This document shows, piece by piece, positions 25,801-38,154 of a DNA stretch of 64,000 bases (its first letter is position 1; every line of letters starts with the position of its first letter). Origin of the DNA: Dicaeum eximium (taxonomy: Eukaryota; Chordata; Aves; Passeriformes; Dicaeidae); the NCBI GenBank assembly GCA_013396995.1, contig VWZP01005658.1, positions 1,949,313-2,013,312 of the forward strand. Direction: 5' to 3'. The position numbers were made by a program, and so were the translations under genes. The notes under the pieces were generated by a model, which was given only the letters and a program-made list of their open reading frames with translations, was not told where the DNA came from and made no database searches.

Positions 25801-28800
25801 GAATAATTTACAATCTTTCTGTCTGCCTTTTGTTCCATAACTTCCCAGCAAAATGAGAATTGCACACAGAAAGGCTGCTGCACAGAGTATTTTTAATTTT
25901 CTGCTGTTTAAGCTCTCCTTCCTCTGATGTGCCGTACTTGGAGAAGGCGAACAATAGTATAAATACCCTGAGCATGATACAGAATAAAAGCCTGCACGTA
26001 CCTCTTACAGGGTGATACTATTCAGGACAGCTGTGTGTTATGTAAAGATTAGCACTGTAATTCTTCTAAGGACAACAAGAGCTTGGGTTATCCACAGCAG
26101 TGCCTGTTGCATAAGTTAAAGCTGCTCAAAGACAGCTTTATTTTGTACACCTGACCTTTTAAAACACTCCACTCTTCTATTGAAGATGTGATTTCACTAG
26201 CTAACTCAGGAAATATATAGCCCCTTTTCTCTACTCAAGCTTTTTGAGATTCATATCTCAAATCCTGAACCTGTAAAGTGATTTTAATTTTTTTTTTTAA
26301 TGGAAGAATACAAAATTGACCAACTTCATGTGAGTTCATTTGCTCTTCCTATTTAAGTTATCTAAAAATGCAGTTCACAGAGGATGAGTTCAAATTCATC
26401 TCCAGCTAGTTGGAAGATGTCTCAGTTCCAGTAGATGGCATTCATGTAGCTTTACATTTTGTAACTTTTTATGGTTTCAGGACTAGGAACACTGCAGCAA
26501 TCCATTTTGCAGCCTCCACCAGCTTCTAGTGCTTTTTGGTTTATGTTATAGAAAGGAAAAGCAGAATAAAGGGAGATTTTTGCCAGTGCATCTGCCCAGT
26601 CAGCACTCCTGGCTCACCAGTGTCCCAGGACACCAGTTAATTTGAACAGCAGCTGAAATGCATTTCAGGCTAACAGTGAAGGTAAATAAATAATTTCAGG
26701 CTGCTCAAGTACTTGGTTATCACTGGCTAGGTAAGGTAGGGGATGATTTTGCAAGCCTATGGATATGCAAAAGTCAAGATCCTTAATCTGTACAGTCATA
26801 ATTTTGTTCATATGGTGCTTTGGGGTTGAAAACATAATATTTTTCATTGCCCAGCATGCCTGGTTGGCAGCATCTATCATTCTTTAGGTTGTGGCATCCT
26901 GCTCGTTCATGGTGGTGTACAGTGGGTAGTGGCTGGTGGTGGCTTGCTCGGAAGAGCTGGGCAGCAGAGGTGCAAAGTGACCATTTTCTAGCAAGGGGCT
27001 GAAAAGAGCAGCTGGTGGTTCCATCTCTGCTGTGCCCAGGCCAGAAGCACAGCAGGCCAGCATGAGGAACAGGAAGCAGTGCCAAGGTGGACGAGCTGTT
27101 CTGCATGCATGGAAATTAAGATTTTAAAGACTAAAGATTTTCCCATAGTAACACAAATCTACTGCTTCTATATGGTGCTTCTGCACATTTGCAAAGATAA
27201 AAAGACTTGCCAAAGGTTTGGATTACATTTTGTTCATAGGACGTTGTCTAGAAGTGCATGAGGGCTTACGTTTTCCTAAGTTTGATTTTGTAAGGAGGTT
27301 GGAACTGAAAAAAGCAGTATGTTAGGAACTGTTATTTTCTGAGGCCAAAACACAGACAAATTTGATTTTGCTTTATTACTGTGTTCAAGAGCAGTGTGTC
27401 CATAAATACGTTAAACAAAGAATCCATAGGTATGGAAAACACAGTGCTCCTCTCTGCTCCTCCTTCCTCTAGAATTCCAAATTCAGACTTTGCATGCCGT
27501 GACACTAGAGGCACAGTTCACAAGTTATGGTCTTTGGTCATGCTTCAACAAGCACACATTTGAGGCTCAGATGATTTTTATCACCAGAAAATATCCTACA
27601 AGTCTCTCTATAGGTCTACAGTGAAACAATTCACTAGGTCTTTTACAGCTGAAGTTCTCCCTGCGGTCTGCAGTTGTTTTTTGTTAGATTTATTTAATTT
27701 AAGCATTTACAATTATTTAGTCCTTTCTGGTTTTTATTATTGGGTTTTAACTGTATTGATAAGGATTATGTTTGTGACAGTGGCACGCATACTTTTGTTA
27801 ATGTCATCATCTGTGAATCTCCTGCCTTAAAAAATCCTTGTTAATTTGTAAGGGTAGTTAATTTGAATGAACTGTCACTGTAAGTGGGATTGTTTATTTG
27901 ATGACATAACTGAGTTTTAGGATGTAAATGTGTAGATGCTTTGAATTAAGATAAAATGAGAACTGTCATTTGTCACCAGCTTCCTATTCAGACTATTGCT
28001 GCTCAGAGTCAGTCTATAGATGTGTTAACCCAATATACCCCATTCTAGAGTTTAATACGTATTCTTACCCTATGGTACAAATACTCTTATCCTACAGATA
28101 CAGAGCCAATCACTGAACTTCCCTTTTGGGACGGTAAATCCAATACTCCCCCTCCCCACCCTGCTGCAGGTTCAGTTCTGGTGGAAGTGTAGCTTTGGAT
28201 GGGATATCCCAGGTGCAGCACTGCAACTCCTGCATGGCACCTGGCCTGGGCTGATTTACCCTGAGAGCTGCACTAATGGGATCAGAATGCTTCCAGCTTC
28301 TCGGCTTATGTTGTACAGTGCAGCATCCCTTGGCTAGGAAAAAAGGAATTGTGTTGCATGATACATATCTATATATAGAGAGAGAGTACTGTCATGTGCA
28401 AAACACAGACACCCTGTATCTCTCTGAGAGCAAAACACACTGATGAACAAACTTTTGCTTTATTGCAGGAATGAAGACGATGACCCAAGAAAACACAGCT
28501 TCTTCAAAACAATCAATTTCCACAGGTTAGAGGCAAACCTTATTGACCCTCCATTTGTGCCAGATCCATCAGTTGTCTATGCCAAAGATGTTGCAGACAT
28601 TGCTGACTTCTCTGAAATACGAGGAATTGAGTTTGATGACAAAGACAAGAAGTTCTTCAAAAAGTTTGCAACAGGTGCTGTCCCTATTCCTTGGCAGGAA
28701 GAAATAATTGAAACAGGACTGTTTGACGAACTGAATGATCCCAACAGAGTAGCTTCTGGAGGTTATGCAAATGGAGGAGAAGCTAAGTCAGGAGTTTGTT

Positions 28801-28811
28801 TGTTGTTGTAA
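10285..28811 (+). CDS. GRK7: GRK7, cone opsin kinase: complete coding region, 4 exons, 551 aa
   Basis: GRK7 phosphorylates light-activated cone opsins at their C-terminal Ser/Thr, allowing arrestin binding and fast photoresponse shut-off in cone outer segments. Exons 10285-10887, 11640-12077, 24065-24336 and 28469-28811 join in frame to 551 codons (human about 553). Visible parts are the N-terminal receptor-docking helix (GLDNLIANTAYLQARK, residues 6-21), a PKA-type site RRKS at Ser36, the RGS-homology domain (about 50-175), the P-loop GKGGFGE (195-201), ATP Lys217 in YACKK, the catalytic loop YRDMKPEN (Asp313, Lys315, Asn318), the GRK-type DLG (Asp331) instead of DFG, and APE (355-357). The GRK/AGC tail follows. 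It ends in CLLL (Cys548), a CaaX box predicting geranylgeranylation and membrane attachment. All catalytic residues are present with no break, so the kinase looks functional. GRK1 is excluded by the CLLL end and the N-terminus. Confidence 0.97.
10888..11639 (+). other. GRK7: GRK7 intron 1
   Basis: A 752-base GT-AG intron. It contains GGATTA at 10965-10970 and GATTA at 11009-11013, the core recognised by CRX/OTX factors, but such short motifs are expected by chance. Nothing else is recognised. Confidence 0.9.
11640..12077 (+). CDS. GRK7: GRK7 coding exon 2 (residues 202-347, kinase N-lobe to DLG)
   Basis: The acceptor is CTTCTCTAG ending at 11639 and the donor is GTGAGT at 12078, phase 0 at both ends (146 codons). 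It starts VCAIQVKNTGKMYACKKL, so the true exon begins 33 bases before the first internal ATG. It holds the ATP lysine, helix C, the hinge (VMSLMNGGDLKYHIYNVG), the catalytic loop YRDMKPEN and the metal-binding DLG. Confidence 0.97.
12078..24064 (+). other. GRK7: GRK7 intron 2 (12 kb)
   Basis: A GT-AG intron of 11,987 bases. The only recognisable element is the CR1 LINE remnant at about 15.34-16.80 kb. The rest is AT-rich unique-looking DNA with short homopolymer runs. Its ORFs are short and share no recognisable family. Confidence 0.9.
15340..16797 (+). mobile_element. CR1-type LINE, 5'-truncated and decayed, plus orientation
   Basis: Conceptual translation in shifting frames shows reverse-transcriptase pieces typical of avian CR1. 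These are MPIHKKGWKEDPGNYQPVSL from about 15461, then SQCGFRKGRSCLSSLISF (about 15612), SSVLGPALF (about 15880) and LSKFADRTRLGG (about 15945-15980), where the catalytic FADD has become FADR. C-terminal pieces such as GGCSEVGIGLSSQVTS follow near 16485. The 3' non-coding end (about 16600-16795) matches the CR1 tail: GGTTGCCCAGGGAAGTGGTG and a closing AATGATCTTAGAATC. Several frameshifts, stops and a lost catalytic Asp show it is dead. The start is approximate. It lies in GRK7 intron 2, in the same orientation as the gene. Confidence 0.9.
24065..24336 (+). CDS. GRK7: GRK7 coding exon 3 (activation loop and C-lobe)
   Basis: The acceptor is TTTGCAATAG ending at 24064 and the donor is GTATGC at 24337. 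The 272 bases encode AGTNGYMAPEILKEEDYS through KKKEDRLGS and end with two bases of an Arg codon. The APE motif, the DWFAMGCTIYEMVAGRTPF helix and the RLGSR boundary of the AGC C-lobe are all clear. Confidence 0.97.
24337..28468 (+). other. GRK7: GRK7 intron 3
   Basis: A 4,132-base GT-AG intron with no recognisable gene or transposon. It contains an 18-bp perfect AT-rich palindrome (25565-25582) and a short TA/GA run just upstream of exon 4 (about 28366-28387). Confidence 0.9.
25565..25582. repeat. 18-bp perfect palindrome
   Basis: TTTTAAAAGCTTTTAAAA is identical to its reverse complement. It is simple AT-rich sequence around a HindIII-type centre, and a function is not indicated. Confidence 0.85.
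28469..28811 (+). CDS. GRK7: GRK7 coding exon 4 (C-terminal tail, CaaX box)
   Basis: The acceptor is TTTATTGCAG ending at 28468; the first G completes the split Arg codon. The exon encodes NEDDDPRKHSFFKTINF, the AGC-tail segment VPDPSVVYAKDV, and the GRK C-terminal helix region ATGAVPIPWQEEIIETGLFDE (positions about 28669-28731). It finishes KSGVCLLL and TAA at 28809-28811. CLLL predicts geranylgeranylation, which distinguishes GRK7 from farnesylated GRK1. Confidence 0.97.
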
Positions 28812-29456
28812 TTATATCATTACCAAAAAGAGTAGAAACCACCTCAGAACTTCTCATATTCTGACTCTGTTTCAGAAACTCAGTACACCTGTTTGAGAAG
28901 AGCCAGCCAGTGTAATGTGACATTGACAGGCTATGTAGGACCACCAGCTGAATAGACTGTATTGTTTTCCTTTGCTCTAAGAAAGGAGATATTTTTGTGT
29001 TATTGGAGATGTATCAAATGAAGAACCGTATTTCTCCAAGAAGCTTAGAATAGAAATTCTGAAATACAAAAAGCAATGATAGAGTGAAGAGGCAAAAGCT
29101 TTTGAAAGTGACTGATTACTGCTTTGAATACAATGATTCATTGGTTTTCTTTCTTTTTCTTGTTATTTCTACTGACATTTCCTCTTTGTTCTATAGTTCT
29201 CAGGAAGGATTTTTTAATTTTCAAGTAATCTCGGACAGTGGAGCTCATATACCGTATCAAACTTGGAATCTTACTGGTTAGCCAGTCTATCTGTTAAATT
29301 TCATTAGTTTTTGGATGGTTTATAATGTAATATGTTCAAATTGTCGTAAGATAGAAAGAAAGCTCTACATATCACTTGGAAATAAGAACAACAAGATCAA
29401 ACTCGTGGCAAAAGTGATTTTAATGGAGTGAAGATAAGATTGCACCAATTTAATGG

Positions 29457-29462
29457 AATAAA
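29457..29462 (+). promoter_or_regulatory. GRK7: Candidate GRK7 polyadenylation signal
   Basis: AATAAA lies about 645 bases after the GRK7 stop, directly followed by an AU-rich element-like TTATTTATT. It is the most convincing hexamer I saw in the first kilobase, but the 3' end is not proven. Confidence 0.4.
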
Positions 29463-29598
29463 GCATTTATTTATTAAGTGTACTCTCATAAGTGATAATA
29501 CTATATGCAAAGAAAATGTATTTATAAGTAAATACACATTCTTTTTGGCAATTTTAAAGTTGTATCAGATTTCCTGATAATTTTTCTGTATTTTGGTG

Positions 29599-29650
29599 AT
29601 AAATTAAGTTATCATAAATATAAATTAAGTTGTCATAAATATAAATTAAG
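29599..29650. repeat. 21-bp AT-rich tandem repeat, about 2.5 copies
   Basis: Two 21-bp copies (29599-29619 and 29620-29640) differ at one base, and a 10-base third partial copy follows. The unit starts ATAAATTAAG and ends TCATAAAT. It lies just past the presumed GRK7 3' end. Confidence 0.9.
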
Positions 29651-32600
29651 CAGATAGACCAAAGCAATTTGGAATTGACTTTTTACAAGACATTTATTTC
29701 AGTGTAATGTAGATTTTAATTCAAGTTGCAAAATGCATTATACTGTCAAGTGCTGTAATGGTGAAAAGGTTGAAACTATCTTCAAATGTTTATTGATTCT
29801 CATGCAAATGTTGAAGTGTTTTTATTTTCCAATTTTATGACAACCTAAATTGAATTACTTGGGAATATTCTATGAATACTTGCTACTGGTGAAGTGTGTT
29901 ACTCATGAGATGCCTCCTGCTGATTTTCTGTGATAAGAAAATAGGCAGTTGTTCTTTGCATAGCTTTTAAAACTGATCCTGCACATGCTGGTCACTGTCA
30001 TGTATCCAGCCATAATTTCCACTGACTAAAGTGGAAGTGGAAACTACTTCATTCCTTGGAGTCATGGAGGCTTGCGAATGCCCCATTTTTTTGTTTTTCA
30101 TACAGCAAACCTACTGAACTCAAGGACTTGTTTTGATTAGACACTGGGATTAACTCACATGTCTGTTTTAGAGGAGGAAAACCTGTATGAAAACAATGTC
30201 TTCTGTACTCAGGTCTGTCATGTGCAGCCCAGAGCATTGGTATTTATTTATAACCTAATAGCACGTCCCAAACTCTTAAGTTTTAAATACTCTAAGTCTT
30301 TTAGTCACAGCTAAGTAATAAATTGGTAATACTTTGTGTTGTCCTGAGTAGAAAAAAGAATTGCTCTTTTTTCCTTTTAAATTTGCTTTTCCGGTGCTTT
30401 ATATAATTAATATTCAAGTGAAAAATTGAGAACAGTGTTACTTAGGATTAGTGAGTAACTCTGTTAATGAATTATGAGCATAAAATTGTCTGCCTTTTGA
30501 ATGGAGACTTTCTGTCAAATAATTTAAACAATATAAGCTGAATTCTGACTTGGTATTTTAATTGAGAAGGATGATCCTGAAAGATGGTGAAAAGCAGAGA
30601 AAGTTGAGAGAAGAGTGATCTTGTCCTGGCATGGATTTACAACAGTGCTTCCACTATTGACATCCATTGATTTTATTTTTCATTGCTGTCACCTGCAGAA
30701 AGCTCTCAGAGTGGTAGTAAATATACTAGGCTGGTATATTTAAGAAACCAAGGCAGAAAACTTTATTATTATATGCGTTTTACAAAACCCACAAAACACA
30801 AAGCGACACAAAAACCATGACCACTACCTGATAACAGCTAGGAGGGACATGTTAGTGCTAGTGGCATCAAACTTTTGTCCTAAATAGATATTGCTCAAAT
30901 CTATAGAAATGCTGTTTCAAAAATCCTCCAGAACCATAAAGCAGTACTCTGAAATGGCTGTAGGTTTTCCAGTGCATAACTGAGTTTTAAGTTGTTAATT
31001 TGGAAAGAGGTTATATATAGACAGAACCAGAATTTAATGTCTTGTTAGAATCACATATCCCCAGTGATATTGAGTCCTGCAAGGCTGCATTTTTCAAAAT
31101 GTGTTGCAATACAGAGATCTGTGAATTCGGGACACCATGTGTGCATAACATTGGGTTATTTAGTTTTAGAAATGTTGTAGTGTCACTAATCCCAGCAGGA
31201 TGTGCATCAGTGAGATCCATACTGTTAAGTGTTTCATGAATCATTCAGAGTAACACATCAGAAGTCTGATAATGCACTGTTTGGCAGAGCATATGACAGA
31301 GAAGAATGTGTTAGTTTGAAATAGTCATTTTAATTTTCTAGAATTCACTTTTCACAGCAGGGAAAACTTCTATTTGCACCACGGAGAGGAGGCAGGACAA
31401 AGATTATTTCTGTATTCCTGTTAGCACTTTCAGTGAGTCTTTTAAAAATTATTTTCAGAATTTTAATTTTTTAAGGAATCTGTGAAATATTTGGTTCTTT
31501 TCTTCTTCCTGCCACTGTTAAGTTCCTTGTTAAACTTTCAGGAGCAAAGTTATTTTAACAACCTGCTTCACCTTAACAAAAAGCCAGCAATCCGAAAAGA
31601 TTTACGTGTTCAATGAATTGTCTTACTGCAACCAAAGATGCTACTCATGTGAGTAAACTTAAATGTATATTCAAGTGTTGCAAGAGCAGGGCCCAAGTCA
31701 AAAGTATTGACCATGTCACTGGATGTTTATGGTAGAAGATGAGGGATGACTGGGGGAGGAAAATAACCGTGTGGTTGTGGATTACTTGAGTTGTGACAAA
31801 AGGAAGCTGTAATTTGAAACTGCAGTTTTTTTCTTCTAGCTGTCTCCCTTTTTCCTGCTTTGCCAATGTTGCGGTGCCTCACTTGGCTGCCTCGTTTTCC
31901 AGCAGATAAGATGCATTTGAGTGCTAATATAATCTAAAAAACTAAATTGTGAACTCTGTTGCATTAAATGCCATTTGTGACAGGTTACAGGGTGCCCTGG
32001 CCACTCTGCAGGCATTGTACTAACAGTGCTGTCTTTCCTGCCATGTTTTACTCAGTCCAGCTGTTGGAACTGTTTGGTAATTCTAACTGTACCAAGCTAA
32101 AATCTGAGCTTCGTAGCGGCCTGATGTGTTCTAATAAGAGCATCACTTTAAGTTCAACAACACTCCTGCTGGCTCTGAGAAAGTATAAGAGAAAGACCTT
32201 TCCCTTGTATCTCAAGTCCAGATTTTCTTTGATACTACCTCTGTTCCCCTTACCATTACTCCTCTCATTTCAATGAGCACAGAGACAAAATTGTGTTTGT
32301 TATTAATATTAACCTAATGAAATAATTGTTCACAGAGATTATTTCTCAGTGGTACTGAGTACCTTCATTTGTTTCATCTCAAAGGCTCATTTACTCAATA
32401 AATACCTTGTGTTGCAGCAAGTAGTTCAACTTTTTTATTCCAATATGAAATAGATTTAGTAATAGGAATCTGTATGCAAATTCCTGGCACATCTTAATGT
32501 GGCATCTTTATAAGGGAAGGCAACTTTCCATTAAGCTAAGATCATCATAACAAATATAATACTTGAGGTAGTTACTTCTTCAACTATAAGCAAATGCCAA

Positions 32601-35600
32601 TACAGACAGAAGTAAGATGAGATCTGTACTTAGAGCAGATGCCTGAAATAGTACAGTTGTAGTTATAAAGTGATGCATGGTTTTATATACTTTTAATATC
32701 AGCATTTTTTTAGAAACAAAATGCTTATAATACTGTATTTAAAATATTGTCACTTTTTCAGCTTTTAATGATACATCTCTAACATGTTTCTGATCTGAAT
32801 ATCCACATCTATGATGAGGATAAGTAAGTATGCTCATGTTATTTACCTTAAAAAGTATAAATTGCTTATTTGATGTTATAACAATAATTTTTATCTTTTT
32901 ATCATTAGTTTTTAATACCAAAGCATTTAATTGCTTTATGCTTTAATGAATTTTAAAAGAAGTATTTTTATTATATATGGTGTATTTTCTCCATAATTGG
33001 ATTTCAATTAAGATCTTAACAACTGTGGCTCATATCACTATAAAAGCACTGAAAATCCTACCAGTTCTGGGACTTCTGCTAAAAGCAAAGTATACATTTT
33101 TCCCGAGTGACAAACACATCCATTTTGAAATCTACAGGTGGAAGAAGGTACTGGTGCTTTACAGTAGGTGTAATGTTTGGGTGAAGGTCCCCTGTGATCA
33201 GTGCAGCTCAGGGAGTGCGTTTGGAGCTTTGTGTCACAACAGCCTCAGGGAGCTGCAGGGGCACAGTGAGGAGTGCATGGACAGAAACTGAAAACCAGCT
33301 CAGTTCAGCACATGGCATTTTATGGTTCACCACTGCCTCATTACAGCAAGTAACACTCAATCTAGTAGTTAACTTTTAAAAAATAGACCAAAAGATTAAT
33401 GTTTCTTAGGAAATCATTGCTTGGTATTTCTCTTGAGTTTTGCTTATATAACTGTCTGAACCTGAGCAGAGCTAGTATAAAATTCTTACCAGTTATCACT
33501 CTTCCTTAGGGAGTGGTTTGGCATCTCTTGCCTGGAAAAGTGGAGGAGTAAGAACACAGAGGGTGTCACTGTGTCTCTTGGAATGAAAGTACCTTTATCC
33601 ATGCTCTAGGTAGCACCCTTCTCCTGAGTTTCTTTCCTTTTATATGGCATAGCAGATGGTCCTTATATTTACCCCATTGTGTACCCTCTCCTGTCACCTC
33701 CAGAAAACTGGCACAATTCTGAATGAAGCCATTTCAGTTTTCAGGGAAACTTACTGTTACTTCTGTATCTTGAACAGGCTAAAGGTACCATAAACAGCTG
33801 TCAACACCATTTAGCATTGACCCAAAGTGGTGAAAGGCTTTTGTGGGGAAAAACATGGGAAAAAGCCCCCATGAGTTTCTTTGAAAGGGCTTCTGGATAT
33901 GTTAGGTCTATTCCTTTCCTTCTGACAATTTTGGGGCAGCTGCTAATTCCTCCCTTTCCTGTTGACCAAGCTCAAGCACAATCTGGTTTAGTAGTCCTTT
34001 TATCCTGTTTTTGCTCTTTATCCGTGCTTTACCATGTCTGAGCTTTGTTAGTTGGCCAATTCTTCTAAGTGTTTTGTTTTCTGGTTAATGTACACCAATA
34101 TGGTGCTATTACAGTGTTTGGTAGAATGACTTACAAAGAAAGAAAATTTTCATTTTTCTTCTGTACACAAGCATTACTTCAAGTTAAACATAACTAATGA
34201 ATTCTGACATGTGTTTTATCAGTTGTGCTTTATCAAACTTAAGCATTGGCCTGTACAATTCACTGAAGTTGTTCTGACAGTTACATTTTACAGAGTGGAA
34301 AGATCCAGCCAGGCTGAACGACACACTGTGTACATGTCCTTATGATGGGAGTTCCTCATGATGAATGTTTCCGTGATTCATGTTTTTATAAAGAATGCCA
34401 AAGGGATGACTATGGATATATCACTTGTCATAACTTGTAGTTCAGTTAACAATAGTGAAGTAACTGTTTAAAAAAACAGCTATTGTACAGGGATGTTCAG
34501 TTATGTTTGCTTTGCAAGACTTCAAGCAAGCATGACATGGGATGTGCTAGACATGTCTCCTGACTTTTGAATTGCTGGGGTAAAAGGGCAAGTAAGAGCA
34601 GATTTGTTAACCACTCCTCTCTGCAAACATTCCTACAGCAATACATTCTGTTCCCACTGCACACCTGTTGGACAGCATTGGAAGTTTTCTTTTAACTCCA
34701 TTGCTGCTCTGCAGTGCCTAGTGCTCAGTCTGTGCAAATACATCAGTGGAACTACAAAGAGGGAAATGGTTCCCATCTCTTGGACTTCTCAGAGGACATA
34801 GAGCAGAGCACAGCACTGTAGTGATATGAGGGCTTGAGCTTGCTGATGGCATTACCAGCATGGAAGGCAGAAGTGGCTTTGGGAGTATGAAAGTGGGCAG
34901 AAGGAAGTCAGGTTTCATAATGCATGGAGTCAGTTCAGTCCCACTGTTAGGAATGGCTTCTCTAGATTGACTGATAGTAGAGCTATTTCTTGATAGAAAT
35001 CGATGATAGAGTGGAACCAACGAGAGAATGTCTGCAACAGGACCAAACAGGAAGGCTATGAAGTGTTCCTGTTCGTGCATTTCCTTGTAGGAAGGAATTA
35101 AATTAATAGTAAAAAGTATGGATAATTAGTATAATTATTAGTAATAATAAGACCAGGATCATAAAGAATAATTGCTAGCAGCAGCTACTAATTTAGCCTG
35201 TGACTCTGCAGCAACTTGAAAGAGGCCTGATTTACAAACAAGGCAAAAGAATTCTGTTTCCAAAACATAATACCTTAAACAACAAATACTGTGAACCATG
35301 TCTTGTTTGTGACAACAGGATGTCATGAACAAGAGGAGGAAACTCTCTGGTGAACTTGTACAGGACGAGTTGACAGAATAGTAATCTGAAATACGGCATC
35401 TGGCTTGTAAATCTGTTTTTTTCTATCATAATTATGCAAGAACTATGAATCTGATTTGACAACAATCATTAGGAAAAGTTTTTTCTGAAGAATAGAGGCA
35501 TATTTCCTTTCTGTTCTTACAAGGTTTCATCCCTTCCTCCAGGCTAACTTCTATCCTATTCCCTACTAGGATGTGATACATTAATGCAATTTTGCAAAGA

Positions 35601-36662
35601 GATGAGAGAGGCCATTTTTGACCCCAAAACTGTGACAAAGTTCGTAAAAATAGAGCTACCTTGAGAAGATAATGATAATGATGATCAGTAATTACCTGGT
35701 GTCCAAAAGTATGAGAAAGAGGAAATTAACATATATTGAAAATTAGGCTGTAGTTTAAGGAATATTTTCTTAAGCAAAAAGGAGATACACATCAGTCCCT
35801 TAGTACAACTATTGTCCATGTCTGTAAATAAACTGTATCACTGTTGCAGGCTATTTTAATCAGCATCCACACAGAAATATTCATCCTAATATTAAGTAAG
35901 GTTTGAAGAGACTAATTTAAATATCTTGCTGCATAGAGTGAAGGCAAAGACTTAATTCTGGATATTTGATCAAGACAGCTAAGCAGTGCTGCCAGTAGTA
36001 TGTCCAAGTATGTAAAATTCTGGTTTCCCATGCTAACTTAGTGAAAGTGAGAAATTGTAGTGCCAAAATCTGGAACTTACCATCAAACTAATGAGCTGTC
36101 AGAGCACACTTGCATAAAAAATTTCAAGTTTAAGGTATTGCATTAAAAAGGATGAACTCTCAGAGAGGCTATAAAAAAGTGTAATGATTCTACAATTATG
36201 CACCTATTGATGCTCAGATCTGGATTTATTTAATAAATAGTAAAAGCAGCAACATTTTCAGTGCTTTTTGAAGAAATGTGGGAAGCTGTGTTCTGTAGTT
36301 GTATTGCTCAACTGTATCTTTTCATCAAGTACAGAAAAAGAAATCAGAAAATGTACTCTTACTAAATTGTAAGGATACTTTGTATGTTGCTTAAACTAAT
36401 CTGATAATGATATATTGTCTGATACGACTAAGAATTTTCATGCTTTCATTTTAGTTTTAAGACATCCCATAATGACAGTTCTATGCTGTTAAATCAAGAA
36501 ATGGATAAATGTTCAAATACTGGTTTTCTTAAACTCCAGTCTCCCAGGTGATTTTTCTCATTTCTGCAGTTCACATTTTTACCATTCTGTTTCTCCATCT
36601 TTCTGTGTCACTACTAAATCAAGATGTTATATTCTTTTTGATGTGCATGAAAATGTGATGAC

Positions 36663-36717
36663 AGATCCTGGATAAAAAATCATATAATTCATGAATTTAT
36701 AACCTAATCCAGGATCT
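36663..36717. repeat. Perfect 11-bp inverted repeat with 33-nt AT-rich loop
   Basis: AGATCCTGGAT at 36663-36673 is exactly complementary to ATCCAGGATCT at 36707-36717. The loop is AT-rich. No function is assigned. Confidence 0.85.
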
Positions 36718-37580
36718 ACTACCCATGAGAGCCAGAACTGGGTATGTATTCTTATCTTTGGTCTTTTTAAAGGCTCTTAGGTTACTTCAGTTCCCGGCAG
36801 GGAAAGGAATAAAGAAATGGATAATCTCTTCAGAATTTTCCATATGCTTTGTTTAGAGAATGGCAGATCAAGTGTTTTAAACAAAGAAAGGAAGGAAACT
36901 TTGATTTCTTGCCAAGAGATTGAAACCTCCTGATCTTTTGCCAAGGTAGTTTATTTTGCTGCCAACAGTTTCCTCACCTTAAACAGCTCCTTTTCATCTG
37001 TAAAGCTAACAGCTGTGAAAGAAACAGGCTCTGCAGAATGGCAGCACTAAGAATCTGCCCTAGTTTATGTAGGGACAGATTCACTTTCAAATTTTGATAT
37101 GTACTTGAAAACACAATTCTAAGCAGGGAGTCACCTCAGGTTATTCCTAAGCAAACTTTACTTTTTTCTCTAAGTGCATCAGAGTTACTGGCTTTGTGAA
37201 TGTTGATCTCTTATTGCACAGGAATTACTTTACTGCTTTTGCTATTGAATAAAATATGACCCTGATTTTCAGGATTCCCTATCTTCTTTTTAAAAAAGGT
37301 TGAGATTTACTGAATTTAAGAAACTGAACTCCTTTGAAGTGAACGCATCAGTTCTGAAACTCGGTCTCCTTTAGAACTGTTGAGTTAGTTATCGCAGTTC
37401 CCATATCCTCAGTGTTGTACTCATGATTTCAGTGCACTCCCTAAGCAGATACACAGCACAAGTTCTTAGATATTTCACTATTCCTTTTTCAGTGAGAAGA
37501 ACAAGATGATGAAGATATTTGGTCAAGTCTGAAGTCAAAGGCTGGCCATGGGTACCATATGACAAGGTTTTTAGTTTTAT

Positions 37581-37608
37581 TATAGACTATAGACTATAGA
37601 CTGAAGAC
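37581..37608. repeat. 7-bp tandem repeat TATAGAC
   Basis: Three exact copies of TATAGAC (37581-37601) are followed by a degenerate fourth, TGAAGAC. Confidence 0.9.
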
Positions 37609-38135
37609 CAGATATGTGTGATGAAATTATAGAGTACAAATCTTGCACACCCCTTCAGCGTGTTGTCCCAATCATATTTGTGCAGGGCTAATTAATTGAG
37701 GACTTAATCATCTACAGGTATCTGTTTAGTCTTTAGTTGAGAGTAAAACAGAAGAAAAGTTTTTAATTGGAGAACTGAAAATTAAAACAGTAATGAAAAT
37801 TACTAATTTTGAAGGGGAAAGTTGTAATTCCTGAGCTGTATTAAGAAACATATTCCAGTTTTTGTCTGGATGGACACAGGGATAATTTGTTATTCTGAGA
37901 TCCATGGGATGGTCAGTGTTCCAGACTGTATTGTTCTGAAATGACCATCACATTGGCATTATCTGAAAAATAGACATTTTGAAATCAGTTTAAGACAGGA
38001 TATGCAGGACCTTAAATCTTCACTTTAATCAGGAGTGGCAGTAAATGCATTAATTGTGTTTTGTTCCTGCAATCTTCCGGTAAGGAGAAAAATAGACTCA
38101 TTCTGTAAAAGCTATTATTTTAAATGAACAATGCC

Positions 38136-38154
38136 TTTTTTTTTTTTTTTTTTT
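38136..38154. repeat. Poly-T tract (19 T)
   Basis: An uninterrupted run of 19 T. It could be the tail of an old minus-strand retroposed copy, but no body is recognisable. Confidence 0.9.

Noticed and set aside
34718..35080. 120-codon minus-strand ORF in the intergenic region
   Set aside because: I recognise no domain and no supporting splice or promoter context; at this length chance is sufficient explanation.
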